NCBI GenBank assembly: GCA_036744635.1
Contig: DAIOHQ010000067.1
Location: 1-20,224, forward strand
DNA length: 20,224 nucleotides
Source: DAIOHQ01 sp036744635
GTDB lineage: Bacteria; Planctomycetota; Phycisphaerae; Tepidisphaerales; Tepidisphaeraceae
Reading direction: 5' to 3'
A program made the translations under genes and the position numbers. Each line of letters opens with the position of its first letter. Positions within the stretch are counted from its first letter, which is position 1. Below are positions 1 to 7,509 of the stretch, piece after piece. The notes under the pieces are model-generated. The model had not been told where the DNA came from and did no database searches. It saw nothing but the letters and a program-made list of their open reading frames with translations.

Positions 1-49
1 AGACACAGGTCTGCGAGTACGCCGACCTGTGGCACCCAAACTGACCCAC
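1..49 (+). repeat. Right end of a dispersed inverted-repeat element
   Basis: Positions 13-49 are identical over 37 bases to the reverse complement of 19345-19381. Positions 1-23 are identical to the reverse complement of 19514-19536. The stretch contains the hairpin arms ACAGGTC and GACCTGT and ends in CTGACCCA, the same end as the element at 19346-19608. The window edge cuts off the rest of this copy. No coding potential is visible. It is interpreted as one end of a MITE-like non-coding repeat. Confidence 0.7.
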
Positions 50-76
50 TACCGACCTTCCCAAGTCTGCTTGGAA

Positions 77-103
77 TGCGCAAATGTATAATAGTTTTGC
101 GCA
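77..103 (+). promoter_or_regulatory. Inverted repeat around a TATAAT box, candidate promoter/operator
   Basis: TGCGCAAA (77-84) and TTTGCGCA (96-103) form a perfect 8-bp inverted repeat. A consensus -10 box TATAAT (87-92) lies exactly between the arms, preceded by TG. No convincing -35 box is seen at the usual distance. A protein bound to the repeat would cover the -10 box, so this could be a repressor-controlled promoter for the PEP-CTERM gene, giving a leader of roughly 220 nt. The start site is inferred. Confidence 0.45.
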
Positions 104-246
104 ATTTGATAATTGGATTTGCGGAATCTTGAGTTAGACTGTTGTTGGCTATGCGAAAGCGGAGGGCGATCCCCGCGGCCGTTGGCCGCAATCCGCGGAA
201 CACGCACACGACGTATTCGTATTCGGCGTATGAGCAGCGATGTCAG

Positions 247-266
247 GCCGGAAAGCATTTTCCGGC
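247..266 (+). promoter_or_regulatory. Leader hairpin upstream of the PEP-CTERM gene
   Basis: GCCGGAAA (247-254) and TTTCCGGC (259-266) form a perfect 8-bp stem with the tetraloop GCAT. It lies in the presumed 5' leader, about 47 nt before the Shine-Dalgarno GGAGG at 313-317. It has no T-run, so it is not a typical terminator. A role in mRNA stability is possible but unproven. Confidence 0.35.
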
Positions 267-321
267 ATTATGAGGCAGGCACGGTTCATTTCTTAATAGA
301 CCGTGTCTTTTTGGAGGACGA

Positions 322-1290
322 ATGGCCATGCAGAAGTTCATTTCCCGTGTCTCGTTGCTTGCTGCGGCGGGCATGTTGGCTTGCGCGGCTTCGGTTCACG
401 CAACCACGGTTGCTACAGATATTTTCGACAATCACACTGATGTCACGACCCCCGCCAGCACCATCGCGGCCGGTCCGGACACTGGCAATCCCAGCTATGT
501 TGCCGGCGGCGCGGTGCTCACCGTGGCCAATGACGCTACCTTCGGATCCAAGGCGATCACGGACACAGCGCCGGCAACGGGTTCCGGTGAGTGGATGGCC
601 CTGCTTCCGGTGTCGGCCAGCATGACCAGCCCCGGCGACACGATAACGGTCACCTTTGCATATCACTTTACCACTGCGCCCAGTGGCACCGCGCGCGCGA
701 TTGGGTTGAATTTTGGACTCTATAAATCCAATGGAACCACTACCGATCCCGCGAACTATGCTACCAGCACCAATGATGACCAGGGGTATTGGGGGGCGGT
801 TAGCTATGCCGCTACAGGATCAACTGGGCCGTATCCGAACTCAATTGCTGAGGAGAAGGGCGGGGCGGCGCCCTTGATGGGTGGTTCTCCCACAGACAGT
901 GTGACCCTTGCCAGCTTTAACGCCGGTGCGGGCAGTTCTGTCACGGATGCCAATATCTACAAGGTCACCTTCAAGCTCACCATGCTGAACGGTGGCGGGA
1001 CGAGCGGGAACAACAAGATCCAACTCGACCTCTCGGAGACGGACAACAGCAACGTTTCCAAGTTTGCCTTGCAGGGCTTTGATGACGGAACCAACAATAG
1101 CGCTAGCACGGCCGATGCCAATCAGACGGTAGTTCCGTTTACATCCTTCAATGAGTTGGCATTCCGAACACAAACGTTTGGAACCGTGGTCGACAACATC
1201 GTCATCGACGCCTCCAACGTCCCGGAGCCGGCCAGCCTCGGCCTGCTCGCCCTCGGCGGCCTCGGTTTGTTGCGCCGCCGAGCGCGCTGA
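322..1290 (+). CDS. PEP-CTERM sorting domain-containing exported protein
   Basis: This is a 322-residue exported protein. It begins with a signal peptide (residues 1-27, basic start, hydrophobic core, ending around SVHA). It ends with a classic PEP-CTERM signal: VPEPASLGLLALGGLGL followed by the basic tail LRRRAR (residues 300-322). In this family the tail is processed by an exosortase and the protein goes to the surface or extracellular matrix. The body (residues 28-295) is rich in Thr, Ser, Asn and Gly and looks beta-sandwich-like, but I do not recognise a catalytic domain. The ATG at 322 follows GGAGG at 313-317 closely; the ATG at 328 is an alternative with better spacing. No exosortase gene is in the window. 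A strong hairpin follows the gene. Confidence 0.9.
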   Translation: MAMQKFISRVSLLAAAGMLACAASVHATTVATDIFDNHTDVTTPASTIAAGPDTGNPSYVAGGAVLTVANDATFGSKAITDTAPATGSGEWMALLPVSASMTSPGDTITVTFAYHFTTAPSGTARAIGLNFGLYKSNGTTTDPANYATSTNDDQGYWGAVSYAATGSTGPYPNSIAEEKGGAAPLMGGSPTDSVTLASFNAGAGSSVTDANIYKVTFKLTMLNGGGTSGNNKIQLDLSETDNSNVSKFALQGFDDGTNNSASTADANQTVVPFTSFNELAFRTQTFGTVVDNIVIDASNVPEPASLGLLALGGLGLLRRRAR

Positions 1291-1314
1291 ATGCATCAAA
1301 TAACAACGGTTCTC

Positions 1315-1341
1315 ACGGCGGCGGAATCATTCCGCCGCCGT
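1315..1341 (+). terminator. Perfect 12-bp hairpin between PEP-CTERM and pseudopilin genes
   Basis: ACGGCGGCGGAA (1315-1326) and TTCCGCCGCCGT (1330-1341) form a perfect stem with a three-base loop. It starts 25 nt after the PEP-CTERM stop and ends just before the Shine-Dalgarno of the next gene (GGAG, 1349-1352). The following sequence is only CTGCTTTGG, with no long T-run. It may be a weak terminator, a processing site or an expression-tuning stem between the two genes. Confidence 0.5.
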
Positions 1342-1358
1342 CTGCTTTGGAGTCTGTC

Positions 1359-2141
1359 ATGCGTCGCAAGAATGCGTTTACGCTCGTGGAACTCCTGGTG
1401 GTGATTGGGATCATTGCCCTGTTGATTTCGATTTTGCTGCCGGCGCTGAGCAAGGCCCGCGAGGCGGCGAACAAGGCGGCGTGCCTGAGCAACATGCGGC
1501 AGTTGCACGCGGCCATGGCGATATATGCCAGCGAATGGCGCGACCGCATCCCCATTGGGTACCTGTCCTACAAGCAGAACGCGGAGAAGGTGTACATCGA
1601 CTCCGGGCCGGCGGGGCCGCCGATGCCGGGCGGGGTGTACGTGGCGCTGGGAATCCTGCATCACGCGGGGCTGATGAAAAATCCGCAGGTGTATTATTGT
1701 CCGAGCGAAAGCGATCCGCGCTGGCGGTACGACACGGTGGAGAATCCGTGGATTCCCGCGCCGCAGATCGGCCCGGGGAATGCGAACAACCGGCTGGGGT
1801 ATTGCAGCCGGCCGGTGCTGAACTGGCCGACGATGTCGATGCGGGCGCCGGAGGGATTGGCGCTGTTTCCTCCGGACATGCGGCAGATGTCGAAGATGCG
1901 GAATCTGGCGATCCTGTCGGAGGGCTATATTTATCCGCCCTTTTTCGCCAGCCGGCACAAGAGTGGCGTGAACGTGCTGTTCGGCAACGGGTCGGCCCAT
2001 TTTGTGAGCCTCAAGTCGTTGCCGTCGCTGAACAGCTTTGTCTTGAATCCGGGGAACGGGGGATCGATCAACGATCAGTTCGTGCTGGATGACACGGTGA
2101 CGCCGAATAAGGGGGTGTGGGGGGAGTTTGATCGGAATTGA
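1359..2141 (+). CDS. Type II pseudopilin-like protein with prepilin methylation motif
   Basis: The start is ATG at 1359, preceded by GGAG at 1349-1352 with 6-nt spacing; the in-frame TTG at 1347 overlaps that ribosome binding site and is less likely. The product has 260 residues. Residues 1-28 are a type III signal: a short basic leader MRRKNA, cleavage expected between A6 and F7, Glu at mature position +5 (E11), then a long hydrophobic helix. The following SKAREAANKAACLSNMRQL stretch is typical of the large pseudopilin family of Planctomycetota. Near the C terminus RHKSGVNVLFGNG matches the H-x9-DG motif except that Asp is Asn. The protein is probably assembled or anchored through its N-terminal helix by a type II secretion or pilus-like machine; the exact role is unknown. 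Confidence 0.88.
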   Translation: MRRKNAFTLVELLVVIGIIALLISILLPALSKAREAANKAACLSNMRQLHAAMAIYASEWRDRIPIGYLSYKQNAEKVYIDSGPAGPPMPGGVYVALGILHHAGLMKNPQVYYCPSESDPRWRYDTVENPWIPAPQIGPGNANNRLGYCSRPVLNWPTMSMRAPEGLALFPPDMRQMSKMRNLAILSEGYIYPPFFASRHKSGVNVLFGNGSAHFVSLKSLPSLNSFVLNPGNGGSINDQFVLDDTVTPNKGVWGEFDRN

Positions 2142-2183
2142 TGGAAGTCTTGACCTAATCAAGCTTGGACGCCAGAGCCCGCA

Positions 2184-2222
2184 GGTGCCAGACCCACCTC
2201 CAGCGCTGGCTGGGGTATCACC
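2184..2222. repeat. Imperfect hairpin repeat between convergent genes
   Basis: Nested pairings are visible: GGTG (2184-2187) with CACC (2219-2222), ACCC (2192-2195) with GGGT (2213-2216), and the core palindrome CCAGCGCTGG (2200-2209). It lies in the 90-bp gap between the convergent pseudopilin and TPR genes, where a bidirectional terminator is expected. The style resembles GC-rich hairpin repeats scattered in planctomycete genomes, but membership in such a family is inferred. Confidence 0.45.
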
Positions 2223-2231
2223 GTGTTTGAG

Positions 2232-3599
2232 TCACTTTTGTTGGTCTGCTGAAGCGGCCGTCGGCCTCGTCGCCGGCCGGCTTGTCGGCGCTTCTCCTTT
2301 CGCCGGCGGCATCACCGGCGTTCCCTCTGACTCGATCACCCGCTGCACCCCGGTGAACTTCGGCACCGGGAACTTCTGCTGCACCGCCTTGGCCTGTGCC
2401 CGCAACTGGTCGAGCTTGCGAATCTCCCCCGCCCGCTTCTGGGCAAGCTGGTCGTTGTCGCGCTTCATCTGGTAATAACTCGGCGGATACGCGGCCTGCG
2501 CCGTCGATCCATCCGGCAGGCGGTACTTGCTGGTCGCCTCGATCTGCGCTATCGCCCGGTTGTTGGCAGCGATGTCATCCTCGATCTTCTCGATCTTCGC
2601 CTTGGCGTCATCAAAATCCTTCGCCAGCCCATCGAGCTGCCCCTTGATCTCCTTTTCCACCGCCTTGAGCTCATCCAACTGCTTTTGGTTCACCCACGTC
2701 CCTCCCCAGCGATAATACCCCGTCCTGGCCATCGCCTCCTGCAGCGCCTTGTCCTGCTCGGTGAAATGCCGAAGGATGCGCTTCAGCGTGCTGCTGTCCT
2801 TGTATTCCCCCGGCAGCGCGTTGAGCGCCTCGGCCACGTTATCCAGAATCTCCCGCCGGTTCGGCGCCGCCACCATTGCCTGATCGTAATAGCTCAGTGC
2901 CCCACCGACCTGGTTCTGCCGCCACAGGATCACCGCCAGGTTATTCAGCGTCGCCGCGTGGTCGGGCAGTGACGCGATCACCCCTTCAAAATTCTTCCGC
3001 GCCCCCGGCAACTGCTCCTGGCGAAACTGCAGCACTCCGCGCAGATACAGCGCCGGCACGTTCCGCGGATCATCCGCCAGCACCTGCACCAACAGCGCAT
3101 CGGCATCCTTCAGACGCCCCTCTTTCATCAGTCCGCGGGCCTGTTCCACCACCGCCCGCGACTTTTCCTGCAATTGCCCGCGCTCGGCCGGAGTCACCCA
3201 GCTCGCCCCATATTTCACCAGTCCCTGATCCATGCGCTCCTGCCACGCGGCCATATCCTTGCGCGCTTCCTCGGCGGCCGGCGTCTTGCCGTATTGCTCA
3301 AGAAACTTCCCGTAGCGCTCCAGCGCCAACTTCACGTCCCCGATCGCTTCCAGCGACCGGCGCAGCGAAAACAGGCTCTCCACCGCCTTATCCGGGTCGG
3401 AAGCAACCGCCTTCCCCATCTCCAGCGACCTCACCTTGTCCGCCGGAACCATCGTCACTTTTCCCGCCGCATCGGTCACCCGATACTCCTCCCCCATCCG
3501 TTTGACATCACCTTGCATCGACGAGCCATCCGTCAGCACCACCGTGTCGGCCATCGCGCCGCACGCCATCAGCAGAACCAGAATGATGCACTTGCGCAT
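2232..3599 (-). CDS. Secreted TPR and coiled-coil protein
   Basis: With ATG at 3599 the product is 455 residues and begins with a signal sequence, MRKCIILVLLMACGAMA. Cleavage could be after AMA by signal peptidase I, or at C13 as a poorly matching lipobox (LMAC). Residues 18-62 are a small beta-rich segment (VVLTDGSSMQG, then EYRVTDAAGKVTMVPADKV), common at the front of planctomycete TPR proteins. TPR-like helices run from about 150 to 265. Two related G-x-x-W-V motifs occur, GASWVT (131-136) and GGTWVN (299-304). Charged coiled coils span about 305-355 and 378-408, and the tail is Pro/Ala/Thr-rich. The frame stays open to 3857, but that extension overlaps the divergent receiver gene and lacks a signal peptide. 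Probable extracytoplasmic protein-interaction role; function unknown. Confidence 0.75.
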   Translation of the reverse strand: MRKCIILVLLMACGAMADTVVLTDGSSMQGDVKRMGEEYRVTDAAGKVTMVPADKVRSLEMGKAVASDPDKAVESLFSLRRSLEAIGDVKLALERYGKFLEQYGKTPAAEEARKDMAAWQERMDQGLVKYGASWVTPAERGQLQEKSRAVVEQARGLMKEGRLKDADALLVQVLADDPRNVPALYLRGVLQFRQEQLPGARKNFEGVIASLPDHAATLNNLAVILWRQNQVGGALSYYDQAMVAAPNRREILDNVAEALNALPGEYKDSSTLKRILRHFTEQDKALQEAMARTGYYRWGGTWVNQKQLDELKAVEKEIKGQLDGLAKDFDDAKAKIEKIEDDIAANNRAIAQIEATSKYRLPDGSTAQAAYPPSYYQMKRDNDQLAQKRAGEIRKLDQLRAQAKAVQQKFPVPKFTGVQRVIESEGTPVMPPAKGEAPTSRPATRPTAASADQQK

Positions 3600-3743
3600 A
3601 GGCAAACCCCGCAGGTGTGTGTACAGCCGATCCATCATCCAGACAATCGTATCCATCCAATGGTTAGAGATACAATCGGGAAGGAAGTTGCGGCCAATGC
3701 GGAGTTTGTGAACATTTTCCCGAACAAAAACCGGCTTTTGCCG

Positions 3744-3772
3744 TTGCTCCATGCCTCTGTAGCGCAAATAAT
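3744..3772 (+). promoter_or_regulatory. Candidate near-leaderless promoter of the receiver gene
   Basis: TTGCTC (3744-3749), a 17-base spacer and AATAAT (3767-3772) form a weak sigma70-like promoter. Its -10 box ends 8 nt before the ATG at 3781. There is no Shine-Dalgarno in front of that ATG. A transcript from here would start at or next to the start codon. The -35 box matches consensus at only three of six positions. Confidence 0.3.
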
Positions 3773-3780
3773 GACTATTC

Positions 3781-4200
3781 ATGCATCTGGATAATTTCAA
3801 CCAGCCAGCGCCCAATTCCAATTTGCTGGTGTGTGATGACTCCCCGATGGAGCGCATGGGGCTGGTCTATTTTCTGCGCAGGGCGGGTTACAACGTGGAA
3901 GAAGCCGAAACCGGCGAGGCCGCGCTGGTGAAAATAAAACAGGGCCGCTTCGATCTGCTCCTGCTCGATCTCAACATGCCCGACCTCAACGGCTTCGACG
4001 TCCTGACTTACATTCAGAAAACCAATCGGAACATTCCCGTCATTCTGCTTTCCGGCATGGCCCCGGATGACATTCAGGACAAGATGCACTCCCTCCCCAC
4101 CCAGGCGCTTCCCCCCCTGCTCATCAAACCCATCGATCCCGAGCAACTTTTGCAAGTGGTTGAACTGCAACTTCACGGCGAGTTGCCGGAAGAGGCGTGA
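3781..4200 (+). CDS. Stand-alone response regulator receiver protein (CheY-like)
   Basis: The 139-residue protein is essentially one receiver domain. The acidic pair D19-D20 (VCDD), the phospho-acceptor D63 in LLLLDLNMPD, S91 at the switch Thr/Ser position and K116 in IKP are all present. It should therefore accept phosphate from a histidine kinase and bind Mg2+. There is no output domain, so it acts by protein contact or in a phosphorelay. No kinase gene is in the window, so the partner is unknown. The ATG at 3781 has no visible ribosome binding site and may be leaderless. It is divergent from the TPR gene, and an octamer inverted-repeat structure begins 12 nt after its stop. Confidence 0.9.
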   Translation: MHLDNFNQPAPNSNLLVCDDSPMERMGLVYFLRRAGYNVEEAETGEAALVKIKQGRFDLLLLDLNMPDLNGFDVLTYIQKTNRNIPVILLSGMAPDDIQDKMHSLPTQALPPLLIKPIDPEQLLQVVELQLHGELPEEA

Positions 4201-4212
4201 GCGGGAGAATCA

Positions 4213-4304
4213 AACCGGCGAATCGGCGAACCGGCGAACCGGCGAGAACTTTCCATCGCCGTCTCGCCGTTTCGCCCCATCGCCGTTTCGCCGTTTCGGT
4301 TTTC
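4213..4304. repeat. Tandem-octamer inverted repeat (bare hairpin)
   Basis: The left arm has four 8-mers in register: AACCGGCG (4213), AATCGGCG (4221), AACCGGCG (4229), AACCGGCG (4237). A 12-base spacer follows. The right arm is built from complementary 8-mers: CGCCGTCT (4257), CGCCGTTT (4265), CGCCCCAT (4273), CGCCGTTT (4281), CGCCGTTT (4289), CGGTTTTC (4297). The arms can form a long imperfect hairpin. It starts 12 nt past the receiver gene stop. No gene lies between the arms. Its architecture matches the repeats at 7417-7509 and 13809-14253. Confidence 0.75.
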
Positions 4305-4390
4305 TCACTGCCGACTAATTTCCCCCTCATCGCCCCGTTCGTTAGAATGCTCGCTACGGGCCAGCCCGCTTTGACTTAAAGGTTGTATCC

Positions 4391-5566
4391 ATGGCTTCCG
4401 TCTGCTTTTACTTCCAGGTTCACCAGCCATTTCGTCTCCGCCGCTACAGCGTCTTCGACACCGACCGCGATTACTTCGACGAGGTGAAGAACGCCGAAAT
4501 CCTCCGCAAGGTGGCCGCCAAGTGCTACCTGCCGGCCAGCAAGATGCTGCTCGACACCATCAACAAGCACCAGGGACGCTATCGCGTCGCCTTCTCCATC
4601 ACCGGTTCGGCCCTCGAGCAATTCCAGGCCTACACGCCGGAAGTCATCGACGTCTTCCGCCAGCTCGCCAACACCGGCGCCGTCGAGTTCCTCGATGAAA
4701 CCCATTACCACTCGCTGGCCTTTCTCTATTCGCGCGAGGAGTTCCGCGCCCAGGTCGAGCTGCACCGCCGCGCCATCAAGGATCTTTTTGGCCAGGAGCC
4801 GCGCGTCTTCCGCAACACCGAGTTGATCTACAACAACGACGTCGCTCACTTCGTCAGCCACATGGGGTACGACGGCATCCTCACCGAGGGCGTCGACCAC
4901 ATCCTGGGTTTTCGCAGTCCCAACTTCGTCTATCGCCCGCCGCACGCGCCCAAGACCAAGCTGCTGCTGAAAAATTACCGGCTGAGCGATGACATCACTC
5001 TGCGCTTCTCCAACCGCGCCTGGGAGCAGTGGCCGCTGACGGCCGAGAAATTCGCCTCCTGGATCAACCAGATCAACGGCAACGGCTTCCTCTGCAACCT
5101 GTTCATGGACCTGGAAACCTTTGGTGAGCATCACTGGGCCGACACCGGCATTTTCGATTTCATGCGCCATCTTCCCGAGCACGTGCTGCGGCACCCCGAC
5201 AACAATTTCCTCACCCCCAGCCAGGCCATCGACAAATACGACAGCGCCGGCGAGGTGGATGTGCCGCACATGATCTCCTGGGCGGATGTCGAGCGCGACC
5301 TCAGCGCCTGGCTCGGCAACGCCATGCAATCCAACGCCCTGCACGAGCTGTACAAGCTGGAAGGCGCGATCAAGGAGCGCGGCGATGAAAGCCTGTTGGC
5401 CGACTGGCGCAAGCTCACCACCTCCGACCACTTCTATTACATGTGTACGAAATACTGGGCGGATGGCGACGTCCACAAATATTTCAGCCCCTACGAAAGC
5501 CCCTACGACAGCTACATCAACTTCATGAACGTTCTCGACAATCTGCAGGCCCGGCTCAGAGAATAG
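4391..5566 (+). CDS. Glycoside hydrolase family 57 protein (alpha-amylase/glucanotransferase type)
   Basis: The 391-residue protein shows the conserved GH57 regions in order. HQP at 11-13 is region 1, and the EFLDETHYHSL segment (99-109) follows. FRNTELIYNND carries the expected nucleophile E144. FMDLETFGEHHW carries the expected acid/base D240. The TSDHFYYM segment (344-351) corresponds to region 5. GH57 enzymes act on alpha-glucans by a retaining mechanism on an incomplete TIM barrel. There is no signal peptide, so it is probably cytoplasmic and involved in glycogen or maltodextrin metabolism. Hydrolase versus transferase activity cannot be decided here. The ATG at 4391 follows a weak AAAGG (4378-4382). 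No other glycan gene is adjacent. A hairpin repeat follows the stop. Confidence 0.88.
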   Translation: MASVCFYFQVHQPFRLRRYSVFDTDRDYFDEVKNAEILRKVAAKCYLPASKMLLDTINKHQGRYRVAFSITGSALEQFQAYTPEVIDVFRQLANTGAVEFLDETHYHSLAFLYSREEFRAQVELHRRAIKDLFGQEPRVFRNTELIYNNDVAHFVSHMGYDGILTEGVDHILGFRSPNFVYRPPHAPKTKLLLKNYRLSDDITLRFSNRAWEQWPLTAEKFASWINQINGNGFLCNLFMDLETFGEHHWADTGIFDFMRHLPEHVLRHPDNNFLTPSQAIDKYDSAGEVDVPHMISWADVERDLSAWLGNAMQSNALHELYKLEGAIKERGDESLLADWRKLTTSDHFYYMCTKYWADGDVHKYFSPYESPYDSYINFMNVLDNLQARLRE

Positions 5567-5579
5567 CGCATTGCTCATC

Positions 5580-5613
5580 GTGGCATGGGCTACCAGCAGC
5601 TACCAGCCCATGC
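5580..5613. repeat. GTGGCA-type hairpin repeat after the GH57 gene
   Basis: GCATGGGCT (5583-5591) and AGCCCATGC (5605-5613) form a perfect 9-bp stem. The loop contains a short internal duplication of GCTACCA. The repeat begins with GTGGCA and starts 13 nt after the GH57 stop. Similar GTGGCAC...GCTACCAGCCCGTGC sequence occurs at 13156-13179. It could act as a terminator, but there is no T-run. Confidence 0.6.
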
Positions 5614-5710
5614 GCAAGAAGCGCAGCACTCCGCCGCAGCACGAGGGGGTGCTCTCAGGATAGCGGCCCGCGGCCCCCCCCGCCGCGAGCCGCCAGTATC
5701 GCCACTCCAC

Positions 5711-6976
5711 TCACATTCCCTCGTTTACCTCCTGTTCTGCAGTCACCGCCTTGGACTTGAACAAACTCACCAGCGCCCCAATTCCCAGCAGCACGAAGGA
5801 TGCCGCAATCGCCACCGCGCCCCATTCACCGCTGCCATGCGGCACCAGCCGCCGCGCGCCTGAAACGCTCTTCGTCTCCATCCCCACCACGTTGCCGCTG
5901 ATCGCCGCGGTCGTCGGCCCCAGGCACACTCCGATCAGCGCCATCACGCCGCCATACAAATAGACAACCTGCCGGTGCAGAATGAAACCATCCACATAGG
6001 TCAGCATCGCCCCCACCAGCGCCAGGCGCAGCGGCGACAGCGCCCAGTAGGGGTTGTGCCCGATCAACAGCGCCTCGGGAAAGCTCAGCGACAACAGCGC
6101 TGCCGCCGCCGGCAGCGCCAGCGGCAGATTCACGATTCTCCACGGCGCGGTTCGCCCGATCCGCGACCGCCCCACCCATACCGCTGCCGCCAGCAGCAGC
6201 GGAGACAGGTTCGCCGGATGAAACGTCACCTTGTACACCCAGTTCGCCAGGCACAGGTGCAGCAGCAGGGAAAGAAACGGCGTGATCAAAAACACCGGCG
6301 CCAGCGCATCCTCCAGGAGCAAGTCGTGCCGCGGTGCCGCTTCAGATGTGAACTCCACCTCCGCTCCCGCCGCAAGCACCGAACGAGCAGGCCTGCGCCC
6401 GATCGCATAGAGCGCCGGCAGCAGCGCTGCCACCCACCACGCTGCATAAATCGCCATCGCCGGAAGCTGCCCGCCGCGATGGTCGGCCAGGTTCTTCAGC
6501 ACTCCCGGCAAGGCCAGGATCGCCGCGAGTTGCAGGATGATGAACGCATAGGTCAGGGCGGAATAGCTCCACTTCAGCAGCCTGGCCATCACCCCGATCT
6601 TTGCGGCCGCCAGCAGCAGCGTCAGCGCATTGATGCACAATCCCCAGCCGGCGCTGGCCATGAAAACTTCGTGATTGAGGAAAGTGATGTCCACCAGGAA
6701 CATCGCCTCGATCAGAAGCAGAATCCGGCCATCGCGGCGCACGCCGCGCACCAGGATCAGGAACAGCCCCAGGGCGATCAGCAGCGACTCATACAGATTG
6801 AGCGTCCCGAGCAGGATCAGGATTTTTCCAATCTGCTTTGGCCGGATGCCCATGGCGTTGTTCAGGGCGAAAATGCCGGCCAGCATGCAGCCGGCACTCA
6901 GCAGGAAAAACGGGTTGTGATCGATCAACAGGCGCAGCGGAGAGCGGCGCAAACGCGGTTGCATTGCGACGGTCAT
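5711..6976 (-). CDS. Polytopic membrane protein of unknown function
   Basis: The 421-residue product is very hydrophobic, with roughly ten to twelve predicted membrane helices along its length. Clear examples are FFLLSAGCMLAGIFAL near the N terminus, LLIALGLFLILV, VFLITPFLSLLLHLCLA, and AIAASFVLLGIGALVSLF at the C terminus, followed by a short charged tail. The N terminus is basic (PRLRRSPLR), suggesting a cytoplasmic start. The ATG at 6976 is chosen because GGAGG lies 5 nt upstream; a TTG four codons earlier overlaps that site. A small hairpin (7000-7014) sits about 24 nt upstream in the presumed leader. I recognise no family motif or catalytic site. It is transcribed alone, away from neighbouring genes. 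Confidence 0.7.
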   Translation of the reverse strand: MTVAMQPRLRRSPLRLLIDHNPFFLLSAGCMLAGIFALNNAMGIRPKQIGKILILLGTLNLYESLLIALGLFLILVRGVRRDGRILLLIEAMFLVDITFLNHEVFMASAGWGLCINALTLLLAAAKIGVMARLLKWSYSALTYAFIILQLAAILALPGVLKNLADHRGGQLPAMAIYAAWWVAALLPALYAIGRRPARSVLAAGAEVEFTSEAAPRHDLLLEDALAPVFLITPFLSLLLHLCLANWVYKVTFHPANLSPLLLAAAVWVGRSRIGRTAPWRIVNLPLALPAAAALLSLSFPEALLIGHNPYWALSPLRLALVGAMLTYVDGFILHRQVVYLYGGVMALIGVCLGPTTAAISGNVVGMETKSVSGARRLVPHGSGEWGAVAIAASFVLLGIGALVSLFKSKAVTAEQEVNEGM

Positions 6977-6988
6977 GGCTACCTCCAA

Positions 6989-7416
6989 TCAAATGGACTT
7001 CCCGCGGTGCGGGAGTCACTGAGGTCTGAAATAAACGAACCTAGGTGTGCATCCGCGCGGCGAGCGCGCAACCATGGCCGCGCCGATGCCGGCGCGGAAG
7101 CCGCATAATCACGCAGCTTTCATGGCTTCTAATACGATTGCGCTATTCTCCGTCGATCGCGTCTACCCGGGCCCGTGACGGTTTCGTCAGACACGGTGGG
7201 TTGCGCGCTAAGGCCTCCGATTCTTCGCGATCCACTGCGCCCGTCGGAATGGTATGGATAATGGCGGATAATCCGGGTGCCGCGGGAAGCTGCGAGCAGA
7301 GAATTCCCCCTTCGCCACGGTATATCGGGATGCTGAACGCATTCCCATGGCCGCATTATCCCACCCGCGCCCAACAAATGAAAGAGAAAAACCGGATTTG
7401 CCCAGCCGAACTGCAG
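6989..7416. other. Intergenic region without a convincing gene
   Basis: This 430-base stretch separates the membrane protein start from the heptamer hairpin at the end of the M48 gene. It holds a small stem, TTCCCGC/GCGGGAG (6999-7015), near the membrane protein leader, plus short GC-rich self-complementary patches around 7053-7100. An open plus-strand frame (7045-7452) has an atypical composition rich in Arg, Ser and Pro, lacks a ribosome binding site and runs into the repeat. I see no convincing promoter or RNA gene. Confidence 0.5.
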
Positions 7417-7509
7417 GAAGTCAGAAGCTGGAAGTCAGAAGTCGGAAGTTGAAGTCGCAAGCAATTCGACCTTCGACCTTCTATCTTCTGACTTCTAGCT
7501 CCTGACTTC
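7417..7509. repeat. Tandem-heptamer inverted repeat at the M48 stop codon
   Basis: Left arm 7-mers: GAAGTCA (7417), GAAGCTG (7424), GAAGTCA (7431), GAAGTCG (7438), GAAGTTG (7445). Right arm 7-mers: CGACCTT (7467), CGACCTT (7474), CTATCTT (7481), CTGACTT (7488), CTAGCTC (7495), CTGACTT (7502). The spacer is about 15 nt. The arms are imperfect reverse complements and could form a hairpin of over 30 bp. The right arm overlaps the TGA stop (7508-7510) of the minus-strand M48 gene. No gene lies between the arms. Confidence 0.78.

Noticed and set aside
3723..3745. Small CGGC-AAAA-GCCG hairpin followed by a T-rich stretch on the minus strand
   Set aside because: The stem is only 4 bp and the T-run is interrupted; no upstream transcript is known that it could terminate.
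4376..5578. A 400-codon open frame antisense to the whole GH57 gene
   Set aside because: The sense strand shows complete GH57 motifs; the antisense frame is a by-product of GC-rich codon use and lacks recognisable motifs or a ribosome binding site.
5975..7108. 377-codon plus-strand frame over the membrane protein
   Set aside because: Extremely rich in Gln, Arg and His, as expected for the complement of a Leu/Ala-rich membrane protein gene.
7045..7452. Possible 135-residue protein in the intergenic region
   Set aside because: No ribosome binding site, atypical composition, and it ends inside the heptamer repeat.
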